Both the position numbers and the translations under genes were made by a program. The notes under the pieces are model-generated. The model did no database searches. It saw nothing but the letters and a program-made list of their open reading frames with translations, and was not told the origin of the DNA. A stretch of 64,000 nucleotides of DNA, taken from the NCBI GenBank assembly GCA_020747065.1, contig JAGMVK010000016.1, positions 496,001-560,000 of the forward strand. The letters run 5' to 3'. This DNA is from Cadophora sp. MPI-SDFR-AT-0126. Taxonomy: Eukaryota > Ascomycota > Leotiomycetes > Helotiales > Ploettnerulaceae. Shown piece after piece: positions 33,012-44,750 of the stretch; the stretch's first letter is position 1; each line of letters starts with the position of its first letter.

Positions 33012-34842
33012 ATGAGCATTCTTAGTCTCGTTGAAGGTGAGGCTCGTCTGAGCGATACCTGGTATCAAGTTCTGACATTTGCAGATCGGCCTACGCCAAA
33101 ATGTGTGTATAACTTTCGCGTATACACTTGTGCGGCTGTGTAAGTTCCAAATCCATACTGAAACCGATGATTCAGTCTGATAAGTATGCAGAGCGGCATT
33201 CTGCGCGGTCATGATCGGTTACGATAGTGCTTTCATCGGCGGTACTCTCGCCTTGGACAGTTTCAAAGACGAGTTCGATTGGGCAAAATACTCCAAACAC
33301 GAACAAAATCTCATCTCAGAAAACATCGTCTCGCTGTATCAAGCAGGTGCTTTCTTCGGAGCCTTCTTCGCCTACGCTGCTGGTCACTACCTGGGACGAA
33401 AGAAGGGCCTTCAGATCTTCGCTGGTGTCTTCATCCTTGGAGCTGGTCTCATGCTGGGAGCCAACGGGTCTCGAGGACTCGGACTTATCTACGGCGGTCG
33501 TGTTTTGGCGGGTATTGGTGTTGGTGGTGCTTCAAATTTGACGCCGATTTATATTTCGGAGTTGTCGCCGCCGGCTATTCGTGGACGATTGGTCGGCTTG
33601 TATGAGATGGGCTGGCAGATTGGAGGTGTTGTTGGATTCTGGATTAACGTAGGTTTTGATTAATCTGGGTATGTTCAACAGCTAATTTGCTCAGTATGGT
33701 GTCTCTGTGACCATGCCAGCGAACCACGAACAATGGATTATTCCCTTCGCTGTCCAACTCATTCCGGCTGGTTTGATGTTTATCGGTCTCTTTTTCATCA
33801 AAGAATCGCCCCGCTGGTTGATGACACGCAACCAACGCAACAAAGCGCTCAAGAATCTTTGCTGGCTCCGAAAGCTACCTTCCGACCACCTGTACATGCT
33901 TGAGGAGGTTTCGGCCATTGATGCTGCTCTTGAGCATCAGCAATCCACGGTCGGTCTTGGCTTTTGGCAACCATTCAAGTAAGCTTCAACCAAGATTATT
34001 CGACACGGCCAAGACTAACACAAACCAGGGCACTTGTAAATGACAGCAAGGTTGCTTATCGTTTCTTCCTCGGATGCTCCCTCTTCTTCTGGCAGAACAC
34101 GTCTGGCATCAACGCTATCAACTACTATTCCCCTACTGTATTCCGATCCATCGGTGTGACAGGGACAAATACATCTCTCCTCACCACCGGTATTTTCGGC
34201 GTCATCAAGGCCGTTGTGACCTTAATCTGGCTGTTCTTCCTCATCGATAACCTCGGCAGACGTAATCTACTGATGTATGGTGCATTCGGCGGAGCAATCT
34301 GTTTATACTACGTTGGGGCATACATCAAAGTCGCCGACCCAGAGAACAACCCTACTGCAGATGGCTCGCTTTCCAGTGGTGGCATCTCAGCCATGGCTTT
34401 CTTCTACCTTTGGACCATCTTCTACACTCCATCATGGAACGGAACACCATGGGTATACAACAGCGAGATGTTCCCGCAGAACGTAAGAACACTCGGACAG
34501 GCCTTCGCCGCTAGTTCCAATTGGTTATTCAACTTCCTCGTTGCACGATTCACAGCACAAATGTTCACTGCGATGGGATATGGTGTCTATTTCTTCTTCG
34601 CGAGTTTGATGATCTGCTCCATTGTGTTTGTGTGGTTCTTGCTTCCCGAGACCAAGGGGGTACCACTTGAGAGTATGGATCGCTTGTTCTCGAAAGAGTT
34701 GAAGCCGAGACATGCGCATAAAGCTGTGTTGGCGGAGCTGAAGGAGGATGAGGAGCAATTCAGACATAACGTTCAGGGAAGCGGGATCGGTTTGGATAAG
34801 GATGAGATGGGGGAGAAGACGGGCCATTTAGAGACCGTGTAA
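33012..34842 (+). CDS. qutD: Quinate permease (MFS sugar-porter family)
   Basis: Five exons (33012-33036, 33085-33139, 33192-33648, 33695-33978, 34029-34842) give 544 residues, in phase. The N terminus MSILSLVEDRPTPKCVYNFR is typical of fungal quinate permeases. Sugar-porter signatures include GYDSAFIGGTLAL in TM1, GRKKG in the first A-loop, GRVLAGIGVGGASNLTPIYI, ESPRWLM, QNTSGINAINYYSPTVFRSI in TM7, DNLGRRNLL, and PETKGVPLESMDRLF after TM12. Twelve membrane helices are expected. It imports quinate at the plasma membrane as the entry step of the pathway. The position opposite qutB repeats the arrangement of transporter and first enzyme seen in other quinate clusters. Confidence 0.95.
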
Positions 34843-35814
34843 GAGATTATGGTTGGAATTGCTTGTGATTGGGTAGATAGGTATATCAAAGATTTAACCT
34901 GGGTGGATGGATATGGCATAGGCTTGGGCTAGTTTAGGCAGATCCGAGTCATCAGAGAGGCTATATATTTATGATGAATGACCAAAAAATAGAAATGTTC
35001 ATGAACAAACCTGAAATTCGCCGATATTACTTTCAGCCTGTGTACAATAAACGAACAGGGAAGGCTGCTATAGAAGGCTGAAACATTTACGGTTGCGCGA
35101 GCAGGAATAGATCAAGCCTCAGGATTCGTCGGTGGTGCTGTTGGAGCTGGCTCTGGGGGTACGGCGGGCAGAGCTGCCATGGCATCGCTCTGCCTCATCG
35201 CTGTGCTACTTGATTGGCTATCACTCCCCTGTATCGCTGTCGGGTATCGCTGTGACTTTTGATTGGCTCCCATACCCCTGTATCGCTCTGCTCATCGCTG
35301 TGTTATTTGATTGGCTATCAACCCCCTATATCGCCGTCGGCATCGCTGTCGGGTATCGCTGAGCATTCTAATTGGCTATCACCGCACAGCCTGGAAGAGG
35401 TGTGCTTCTCGCACTAGAGTGGTCAAGCCTCCGAGAACCTTGGATAATGGTTTGGGGAACATAATGTTATCTCTAACTCTCGAATATTGCCTCCTTTACT
35501 GCGTGCTTCCCAGAACAATTGTGGCTTAGGTTTGCTTCGTAAACAAGATTTATATCCTGTACCTCTCCTTGATTGCAATATTAAGGTTTCAGCACTTCTG
35601 CTGCATTCTAGGCATAGAGTAGAGGGTCGGCGGTGCAAGGCGCTTCTTTGTTGACGGCGATTGTAATTCCATTCATATAGATAATCAATTTCGTTTCTCA
35701 TACATTGTGACAATTGCAGAAAGAGTGACAGTGACATAATGCTGAACCCAGATTTACACAACAAAACTACATCCTCCTCACCTTGCGTATTTCAGCAGCT
35801 CATTAAGAACAAGA
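34843..35814. other. Convergent intergenic space between qutD and the WSC gene
   Basis: No gene is seen. The notable content is the CCAAT-containing repeat at 35185-35385. Both flanking genes end here, so ordinary promoters are not expected. Confidence 0.55.
35185..35385. repeat. Imperfect tandem repeat with four ATTGGCT (CCAAT-type) cores and ATCGCTGT units
   Basis: GATTGGCT/AATTGGCT occurs at about 35212, 35261, 35309 and 35370, spaced 48-61 bp. Each copy is surrounded by variants of CATCGCTGT, CCCCTGTATCGCTGT and GGGTATCGCTG. Read on the minus strand the cores are AGCCAAT boxes. The higher-order unit is roughly 50 bp and has diverged. Confidence 0.75.
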
Positions 35815-37820
35815 TTAGGAATTATACATATTGAGAGCATAACTTCCACCACAGATCTGAGCACCATCTCCAGAGCAAGGCATAGTGCATTGTGTACTAA
35901 CCACCGTTGAAGATGGGAAGCTGTTCCCACACCAGCACTCGGATCCATATTCGACCCCGTAGTAGACAAAGCCTATGCATGAAGTTTTACAGGCCGCAGG
36001 CGTCATACTAGAAGATGCGCCTATAAAGGTCGATAGCGTTCGTACATTGTTTGTGTTGTCGGCCACGCATTGACCGTTGGTGACAGGGGCGGTCAGCACC
36101 GTGGGAGCCGGAGTCCCGCTATAAACTTGTAATATGTTGTTTCCTCCACAAAATTGAGAGCTATTACCTGTACACAACATAGTTGGGGTTTGTCCACCTG
36201 TAGGACTACCGGGGAGCGAAGAACCGCAAAAACATTGCGATCCGAATTCTACCCCAGCGTATTGATAGCCTCCGTTGGAGCAAGCGCGATTGCAGTCACC
36301 AACATTATTAGAGGCTAGGTTCTGTTGGATGGACAGCAGACGATCTGAGGTCGAGTCGACGTATGAATCAAGGTACGTTTTCCCTCCAGCAGTTGTTGGA
36401 ATTCTGACGTTCGAGGAGGCTGTACCCTGATATACTCCAATGGCATTGATGCCACCACAATTTTCGCTGGGGGTTCCAGAACATGGTAGAAGGCAATTCT
36501 TGGCGGCGAGGGTCGTCGAGGAGCGAAGGACGTTATCGCACCAACACTCGTTTCTGTTCTCGACTCCAGCAAACTTGAAGCTGGCTGTATTGCAGGCAAT
36601 GATGCAAGCATCCACTGATGCGATGGTGGATTTGTTGACTGCAAGAGTTCGGCCAGCTGAGGTCTGATCACTGTAGCAAGCGACATATGTGTATCCATTT
36701 GACGTTGCCGGAACAGGAGCTGCAGCTGCTGCAATGGGTGGTGCACCCGAATTCTTTGAGTAGAGATTCAGAACATTGTTACCACCGCAAGCTTGCGCGG
36801 TGTTGCCTGAGCAGGTGAAGGTGCATCCGGACTGACCAGCAACACCATAAGTCGCGCCGTCAGACTGCAGAGAGCTGGCGCAATAGCATTCGTAGCCGTT
36901 TTCAAGTCCAGCCAGAATATATCCGGCATTATTGCAGAAGGTGATGCATTTTTCAATAGTTAGGGTCGAAGATGTTGTTGACGTCGAAGCGAGAACTCGC
37001 TAAATGAAATCCTTAGCTAGTGCTTTGCACTGACCATTTGTGGTACTTCGTCACTTACCGATGGATAATTGTCACTATAACATCCTTGATTGATCCAAGT
37101 CGCCGCCGCAGCATTTGATGCCACAATGGCAGAGTTGGTACTGACCGACAGAGCATTTGGTCCTCCACAGATTTCGGTCGACCCGGAAACAGAACACGCC
37201 ATATTGCATGAGGAAGAAGCGACCGTCGGAAGCGTGTTGCCGCAGTAACACTCCGAGGAATATTCAGTGCCTGAATATGCAAAGCCGAGACTGGTGCAAT
37301 AAGTCTTGCAAGCGGCATTCGTCATGGAGCTTGAGCTCATAGAGGGGCCAGACAGAGCGCGTACACCACCGACGTTGTCTGCTAGACACACTGTACCAGC
37401 TGCAGGCTGCAGCGGATTGGGCGGGAAGGCGGTGGCTGAACATGTTGATGTAGGAATTGGCGTGGTACCTGTCCCAATTGCGATTGTAATGCCAAGCGCG
37501 TTTAAAATAAACGTCGTAGATGTTCTTGTGGATGTGCTAGGCACGCACGCACTCGCCGTTACTGGTGCTGCGCATGAGACGACAGGTAGTAAAACTCCTG
37601 TGAAGCAATCTTGAGTGACGAAGGGTCCAGGCACGAGAGGCGAGTTGCAAGCTGAAGAGAATAAGGAGGTAGTAACAAGAGCATTACCCCCAAGTGTTAC
37701 TGTGCTGTAATACGTGCATGTTTGTGCGTATGTCACAGCACGTTTAATCACATAAACCGTGGAGACTTGTGCACAGGCACTGACTGCAAGAAGCGTGAGA
37801 AGAACGAAATAGGGATACAT
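35815..37820 (-). CDS. Secreted protein with five WSC domains
   Basis: Two exons (37820-37059, 36999-35815) give 648 residues. A signal peptide (1 to about 18) is followed by a Thr/Ser-rich region. Five WSC domains then follow head to tail, each with the pattern ACKTYC...GTEYSSECYCGN...CNMACSGS..EICGG and closing with a NALSV or NVLNLY strand. The third, for example, has CYSDQTSAG and GVENRNECWCDN. WSC domains are eight-cysteine carbohydrate-binding modules. In yeast Wsc sensors a single copy is anchored by a membrane helix. Here there is no membrane helix or GPI signal at the end, so the product is probably free or wall-bound and cross-links or binds glucan. It sits inside the quinate cluster beside GH16 and GT2 genes. 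Confidence 0.93.
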
Positions 37821-38362
37821 GTTCGAGCGTATGCCTGGTCAATTGGTGTACCGACTTCTTTGTATCGAGGGGACGCTCATATACTTGTCAGTAAGCAGAA
37901 GCCATAAGTCTTAGAAGTCTCGGTCTCCAGATTTCCAAAACCACGAGGCTATTTTAGCGATCTGACCCAATCTTTACCCCGCCACTATCAAGACCTGGGT
38001 CTGGGTGTGTCTCACTCGAGAAAGAGACCGAATCTTATCTACACCTCTGATCCCAAAGTGGCTGGGGTAAGCAATGCCACATTTACGCCTAGCATATGGT
38101 GGTTTCCCGGTTCCCCGGCTTTCGTTCTTGACGCAGATCTCTTTAAGTCACATTCCTTATAATCAACCATTCCGATCTCTTAGTCACATTCCTCGCAAGG
38201 AACCACATCGCCCGCACTCCTGACCTTACACTCCATCAAATATCTCCTTTGATTCAATCTCACCTAAATGGCATGGCCAGTAACGCGACTTAATGGTCCA
38301 GACTCCAGAAATCTAGCAATTCCATAATGTCTATTACATAATGAAGATCATTGCGAACGAGA
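37821..38362. other. Intergenic, promoter side of the WSC gene
   Basis: 542 bp lie upstream of the WSC gene and downstream of the GH16 gene. ACATTCCTTATAATCAACCATTCC and ACATTCCTCGCAAGGAACCA are close together (about 38150-38210) and share TCACATTCCT, a possible direct repeat. No gene is seen. Confidence 0.45.
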
Positions 38363-39774
38363 TCAACCGCACTCCTGCCACATCTTGACACTTTCCACTT
38401 CTAGCTGCGCTTGACCTTCCACCCAGGTTGGAAGCCATGAGTCTCTCGCTCCCCAAAAGTAAGCCGAAGCATTGACGGCGGTATTGACCCAAGGCTTCTG
38501 ACTATCGGGGTCTTGGAAGAAACCGTTCGTTCCCCCAACAGCCAAGTTGATGATCAGATAGAACGGAGTGTCAAAAGGAGTGTTGTATCGATTCGTGTTC
38601 CATGGGTCTGATATCAACTCTCCGCGACTGACCTGAGGAAATTGTCCTCGCGTCCACTGAGGTTTCGTATACTTGGTGTAGATAACATGGCGGATGCGGC
38701 TGTCAACATATGTGTAGAGGTACTTCTCGCTCCATTCGAGAGCATATGTGTGGAATTTTGCGGAGTACGTAGAATGTAAGCTTCGCTGTGTATTCGTGTC
38801 TCTCCAGCTCTGATCTAAAGCTTTTGTTGGTCCCCAATGCAGGCTGCTGACAATCTTGTTATTTCCCCCATATTTGTAATTGTGGTCATTTCCCCTAGAT
38901 TCAACAATGTCAATCTCTCCAGAGGCTGGCCAGGGACCGTAAACATTGTTCACTGGAAGCAGCCAGATCGCAGGCCACAGCCAGTCACCAGTTGGCATCT
39001 TCGCTACAACTTCCACCCTGCCGTACCGAATACTGGTAGAAGCTTTCGTATTGATTCTACCTGACCTGATAGGATTGATTATGGTATGGTTGGTCGCATT
39101 CGTAGAAGCCCAACAGTCGGACCAGACATCAGAGGTACAAGTACCGTCTGCGGTAAGATTTACCAGTGCATAAGGAGTGTCGATGATGCTCGAATTCTGG
39201 AGTGTTGGTTTGATAACCAATTTCCCATCTTCTAAAAAGACGTTTGCCGTATCGTTGGTGGTCACCTCAAACTCGCCGTTGCTTCACAAGTCAGTCAAGA
39301 TGATTTATCATAGAACAGAATAACCAACCCAAAGCCGCCTAATTGCACTTCATGCTGCCATATCGATGTATTCAATGTCGGCCCGTCAAAATCATCCTCC
39401 ATTACAAGACAATATTCGTGCTGTGGTACAGACTTGACCCCGAGATAAATCATGACAGCAATCAAAGCCAAGCCACAGACGAATCCAAAGCACGGAATAA
39501 CTGTTGGCCATATTGACCGGCGTTCCTTCGTCCACGGTTTCTCGATGTCGGCTTTTGCAACCAATCTTGAGCGATAGTAAGGTCGTATATAAGATCTCCT
39601 ACTTCGAATACTATAATCAGAAGCAGATGCGATTGTTGCAGCACTCTCGCGCGTGATATTACGCTGGGTCCCGTCAGCATCACCATCATAGCTGGTTGCT
39701 TTCCCGTGTCCGTTGTTGACTTGGTAATTCGATGGCTCCCCAGCGTCGTCGTGACCGTTGTGAACATGCAGCAT
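38363..39774 (-). CDS. Type II membrane-anchored GH16 glucanase / transglycosylase
   Basis: Two exons (39774-39329, 39281-38363) give 454 residues. A cytosolic N terminus of about 88 residues (Asp/Asn/Arg-rich) precedes one membrane helix (about 90-112, PTVIPCFGFVCGLALIAVMI). The lumenal GH16 domain begins at EDDFDGPTLNTSIWQHEVQL. The catalytic ExDxxE is GEIDIVES with Glu271 (nucleophile), Asp273 and Glu276 (acid/base). WLWPAIWLLPVNNVYGPWP and PFYLIINLAVGGTNGFF are typical of the laminarinase/glucan-binding branch. It likely cleaves or rearranges beta-1,3-glucan in the secretory path or at the cell surface. Several N-X-S/T sites are present. The intron keeps the GFGNGEFEV reading. Same strand as the WSC gene, 542 bp upstream of it. 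Confidence 0.93.
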
Positions 39775-40409
39775 TTTTGCGGGTGGCTAGCGAGCCCGTG
39801 AACTTCTGTTCAAGTTCAAGCATGGGGAAAGTACAGGGAGTAGCATATCCCCAGTACTGCCACACTTAACCACTTACGAATCGATCAGCGAGACTTCGCG
39901 GGAACTATTGTCGTGAGGCTAATAGTCGCATTCCAGAGTCGACACCATTTCGCGACGCGAGCTAATGACCTGTCTCTTGTAGATCAACATACTAAAACAT
40001 TTCCATTACACATTGACCGGAGTCGAAACTCCGAGCTCACCGGCTGTGATGATCGACAGCTGGTACCAGGTTCGGGATTTACGTCACGATTTTGTCAGAT
40101 GATCGACCCTAGACTATTATGGCTCGGTTTCAGTACGATATCGACAAGTCTACTAGTGTCAAGTCGTACAGCTTCAAGATCGTCCCTCTGCCAACCATCA
40201 TTCGCGCTATTTTTCAACAAGATGGCTGGGGTAAGTATTCTGCTAGGTGGGATGATCAGCATGTCGTTCAGAAAGTACAGTCACTCTTGGGTCTTACGAA
40301 TTGTTTACAAGGAAACCAGCCTCCTTGATATTATGTTCATAATGTGTTTTCATTCCCTGCATGCCCGTCTTTCTTGTACGATCATTCTCCAACCAACCCT
40401 TCTTGAGCA
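39775..40409. promoter_or_regulatory. Divergent upstream region of the GH16 and GT2 genes
   Basis: 635 bp lie between the two start codons. Frames at 39913-40425 have no recognisable family. The layout would allow joint control of the two glycan genes; no specific site is identified. Confidence 0.4.
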
Positions 40410-43400
40410 ATGCGCGAAGGTGTGAAATTTCCATCACCAGCCGCAGACTCTCATGTTGATCTTGCAGGACAACAAGAGAAGTCCGAGTATGGGTCTTCGG
40501 CATATTCTTCCCAAAATGCTTCTCAACCACAACTGCCTTTTGAGTATCGGAATTCAACATTGGCAGTTCCAAATCTTGTTGGCGCAACGATTCAACATGA
40601 AATGATCGTAGAGTATCTATATCAGCAGCAGCGCAGCAGATGTTGGATTAGCGATCTCGATTCTTTAGAGGAAGGAGCCTTTATGAGAGATAGCTGGAAC
40701 AGCTATATCACAGCACCTGTTCTACTCTCAGCAAGTGTACTTGCAGAAGCATTGGTCGATTTGAACGCAGAGGTCAGTGCATGCACAAGAAATTTGGGGT
40801 CTTCTTTCGCGTATTCCCCATCTGGGAGATAGGTGCTGATTATTCCATTGTGCAGATTGTGATCACTTTAAAATCAAAAGTAGTCGAGACCGCCTTCAGG
40901 GTAATGGACTCAGCGGATAGAGTGACACTGAGATCCGGGCTTGAGATTCAAGTGCTGCCATCACTAAGAGACATAAAGCTGGCCCAAAGACACCAGTGTG
41001 CGGCATTCATCCATGAGGAGTCTTATATACTCGTCTGGGACGATAGCCCATCGAAGCTCTTGGAACGTGCTGCGGATCTAGAGCATCAGCTTGTTGATAT
41101 CGCATGGTTTACTGCGACAGGATGTGAATTAAAGCCCCCTTCAACTCACGATTCTGATGCCGGCTCACTACTTGAGCTGGGTTATGTGGTTGAACGCCGT
41201 CCAACATACATAAACAGTGTCATATGTGCCTGTACCCTGTCACTCAGCCTACTCGTTGTTGGGCTTGGCATGAAGGTACTGGCGCATGAATCAACCCTGG
41301 ATCACACGTATGCTCGACTGGCAGCGATTGCATTCACACCTATACAGTTTCTATTAGCGCTAGTATGTCAGGGCCTTGATTGAACTCTATTATCTCACTT
41401 ACTGACTCTAGTTTAGTTTTTTATGCAAGTCGTCATTGTGTGCGCATTCCAACTTTTGGGCCCAGTCGGTCAGTGTCACACAAATTCAACATACTACTCT
41501 GCCAAGCCGCCGCCTCGAGTAAAACGACTGGAGGCACTTCCTCATGTGACCATACAATGCCCAATCTTTACAGAGAGTCTGGAAACTGTCGTTGAGCCGA
41601 CGATAATGTCCCTGAAAGCGGCTATCTCAACGTATGAGATGCAAGGAGGGTCGGCGAACATATTTGTGAACGATGATGGAATGCTTGCTGGACTCACGAA
41701 GATCGAAACCGACAAAAGAAAGAAATTCTACAAGAAAAACAACATCGGCTGGGTTGCACGCCCAGCCCACAATCCTGTTGCGTTAACAGGACAGCCAAGA
41801 TTCCTGAGACGAGGTAGATTCAAGAAGGTCAGTAGTCACGGCCATTGTTCGCTGGATATCTTACTCACGACGTCGTTCAGGCTTCAAACATGAATTTTGG
41901 TTTGATGCTAAGCGTCAAGATCGAAGAAAAGCTTGCCCAGGTTGTCAGAGACGAGGCTTGGTCGCAACAAGATGAGGATAAGGAGTACGAGAAAAGTTTG
42001 GTCCAAGTCATGTCGGAGCTGCCGTGCAGGCCATTGGCAGGTGGTAATATCCGAGTTGGTGATTATATTCTTTTGGGTACGGGCATCCTCCAGAGCGCCC
42101 GTTGCTTGGCTGACCTTCTAATCAGTGGACTCTGATACGCGAATCCTAGAAGACTGCTTGCTTGATGCTGTGAATGAGATGCAACTATCTCCAGAAGTCG
42201 GTATTCTACAGTACACTTCCGGAGTATTGCATGTAACTAAAGACTTCTTTGAGAGTGGCATTTCGTATGTTAATCAGCCGACGTCAAAGAAACCCTGCTG
42301 ACCTGCTCAGGTACTTCACCGACCTAATATATACTGCCATTGGCTACATGGTATCGAATGGTGATGTTGGACCATTTGTTGGCCACAATGCGATGCTGCG
42401 TTGGTCATCTATGCAAGATGTTGCATACTTTGACGAAGACGAGGTCATCAAATTTTGGTCTGAATCCAGTGTCTCGGAGGACTTCGACATGTCCCTTCGC
42501 CTTCAGCGCCAAGACTGGACGATCAGATTTGCAACTTATACGGGAGAAGGATTCAAGGAAGGTGTCTCCCTTACCATCTACGATGAGATAACTCGATGGG
42601 AAAAATATGCATATGGTTGTAGCGAATTTGTGTTTAATCCCCTCAAGGACTGGCTCCGGAAAGGCCCTTTCACACCACTCATCCGTCATTTTGTAACATC
42701 GAAGACACCAATTGCGTCTAAACTTAGCACGATTGGCTACATCGCCAGCTACTACGCTATCGGATCTGCCTGGATCTTTAGCCTGGTCAACTACTTTCTC
42801 ATCGGATGGGCAGATACGTTGATTGATAAGTGGTATCTCCCATCCTTCAACGTGTTTATCGGATTGGTCTTCGTCTTCAGCTTTCTAAGCAACATCTGTC
42901 TTGCTTGGCTAAGGTATAGAACCAGTGTAAAGACAGATTTGGTTGGGTCATGTAAGCGTCTCTCGGTATCCTTCACGGAGTATGATCTAACTGGAATTAG
43001 TGTTCGAGAATTTCAAATGGGTGCTGATGTTTTCAATTCTCTTCGGCGGCTTGTCTCTTTCTGTCAGCCGTGCACTACTTTGTCACATGTTTTCTATCAA
43101 TATCTCATGGTCAACAACCAATAAAGAGGTATGGTGCCAAAATTGTTCATGCTGCGGCATCCTCGCGTGCAATCATTAATATGAGACAGGTCGAAAACTC
43201 TAACTTCTTTCGAGAAGTGCCGAAAATCCTCAACCGCTTCAGTGGACGCTTTTCGTATTGCGTCGGCGGTCTCCTCTTGATTTTTGTATGTGCATATGCC
43301 GTGCCATACCAGTGGAGAATTCGACAGTTCGCTGCAATATTTCCCCTCGCGCTATCTATTGGGAATCACTTCCTACTTCCTATTGCGCTTAATCCGGCTC

Positions 43401-43420
43401 TGATGAGACTCACATGGTAG
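40410..43420 (+). CDS. Multi-pass family 2 glycosyltransferase (fungal ZtGT2-like type)
   Basis: Eight exons (40410-40772, 40856-41362, 41417-41827, 41881-42076, 42126-42264, 42311-42951, 43001-43128, 43190-43420) give 871 residues with phase kept at all seven junctions. Two membrane helices near 265-305 (CACTLSLSLLVVGLGMKVL) precede the GT-A domain. Processive GT2 motifs are present: FVNDDG (373-378), the metal-binding DSDTR (494-498), SEDFDMSLR (Glu595-Asp596) and EITRWEKYAYG in place of QxxRW. Membrane helices follow, ending LPIALNPALMRLTW. This layout matches fungal GT2 proteins such as Zymoseptoria ZtGT2, needed for hyphal growth on solid surfaces. The polymer made is unknown. Divergent from the GH16 gene; possibly part of a surface-glycan block. 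Confidence 0.87.
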
Positions 43421-43643
43421 AGTTGTGGGCTCAAATTGCTATGTATAATCACATACGTAAATACGTACATAAACATATCTGCATGTTCTATTCAAGTGTA
43501 CTTATTTGGTAGTAGTTGTCATAGTCTTTACGCTAATACATTATCATTTACCGACATCATCTGGTCATTTCCGATCACAAGTGATAATCTATCAAAAGTT
43601 GCATTTCTTGAGTCCAATATTAATATCTCTTGCGGCTCTAGAT

Positions 43644-44750
43644 TCACAGCTTATTTCCCCTCAACTTGACCTCAAATCCGTCAATCTCAACCCAGATGCC
43701 CGACCGCATCGCTTTTTTCACAGCCTCACAAACAACCATTGCACTTAATGCTTCTTCCGCCGTACACCTTGGCCTTTCGCTACCCCTCACAATCCTCGCA
43801 AAGTGCTCGATCTGCTTATCAAACGGCACAATATCCTTCTGCACCTCCAACTCCTCCCTGCTAAGCTTCTCATTCCACTCACCCGTCCATCTCGTCAAAT
43901 CAGGTACGCTCAAACTCCCCTTCGTCCCCATGATCCTATAAAAACCACCAGCAGCATCCTCATTGCTGACTTGGGGAATCGTCGGGTTCTCTCCCGTCCC
44001 GCCCTCAAAATTCCACGGACTAGGCGTCGAATCGCTCATCAAGAACGTGCCTACAACACCACTCTTGAACCTAAGTATAATCGCCGCTCCCTCTTCCGCA
44101 TCGAAGCCCCTCGTTTTCGCCGTCTCAACCGCCGACACCATCGTTATGGGCCCAAGTAGATACTGCAACAAATCAACCTCATGCACGAGATTAATCAGCA
44201 CCACTCCTCCACCCTCACCACTCCTTCGCCATTCTCCTATCCCATCATAGTACTCGATAGGTTTGCGCAGGCACCACGTCCCTTGCACGGCGACGACCTG
44301 GCCCAGACTTTTCTCATCAAGTGCCTTCTTCGCAGCTAGTAGATAAGGGTTGAAGCGTCGATGATGGCCTGCTAACACCTTGATACCTTTATCTCTCGCT
44401 GCAGCGATGAGTTCAAGTCCTTCGGGTACAGATGTCGAAATGGGTTTCTCGACTAAGATGTGAATGCCAGCGGCGATAAGCTCTAGTGCGATTGGGACGT
44501 GGGTTTTGTTTGGGGTGCAGATTATTGCTGCATCTGGTTTTGGGAGGGATGAAGCAAGGAGTAGGGCGATGGATGGGAAATGGTGTGTTGAGAGGGATGC
44601 TGCAGTTTCTGGCCCGTGAGGTGCTGGGTCGATCAGGGCGAGGAGGTGGGTTGAGGGGTTGGAGAGTATGGAGGATGCATGGCGGGGACCTATCAGACCT
44701 CCGCCGATGACTATGATATTCACTTTAGAGGTAGGGTTTTGAGGGATCAT
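43644..44750 (-). CDS. qutH: Gfo/Idh/MocA-family oxidoreductase, probable QutH
   Basis: A single exon encodes 368 residues from the Met just before the Rossmann strand; the frame is open to an earlier ATG at 44834, which would add 28 Phe/Gln-rich residues not expected in the family. The N terminus has VNIIVIGGGLIGPRHASSIL, then AAIICTPNKTH and the HILVEKPIS motif (family Lys-Pro). The C-terminal domain includes GHHRRFNPYLLAAKKAL, VVLINLVHEVDLLQYLLGPI and RIMGTKGSLSVPD. Aspergillus quinate clusters carry a gene of this family, qutH, of uncertain role. Divergent placement opposite the dehydratase supports the assignment. The substrate is not established; cyclitols are handled by relatives. Confidence 0.85.
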   Translation of the reverse strand: MIPQNPTSKVNIIVIGGGLIGPRHASSILSNPSTHLLALIDPAPHGPETAASLSTHHFPSIALLLASSLPKPDAAIICTPNKTHVPIALELIAAGIHILVEKPISTSVPEGLELIAAARDKGIKVLAGHHRRFNPYLLAAKKALDEKSLGQVVAVQGTWCLRKPIEYYDGIGEWRRSGEGGGVVLINLVHEVDLLQYLLGPITMVSAVETAKTRGFDAEEGAAIILRFKSGVVGTFLMSDSTPSPWNFEGGTGENPTIPQVSNEDAAGGFYRIMGTKGSLSVPDLTRWTGEWNEKLSREELEVQKDIVPFDKQIEHFARIVRGSERPRCTAEEALSAMVVCEAVKKAMRSGIWVEIDGFEVKLRGNKL

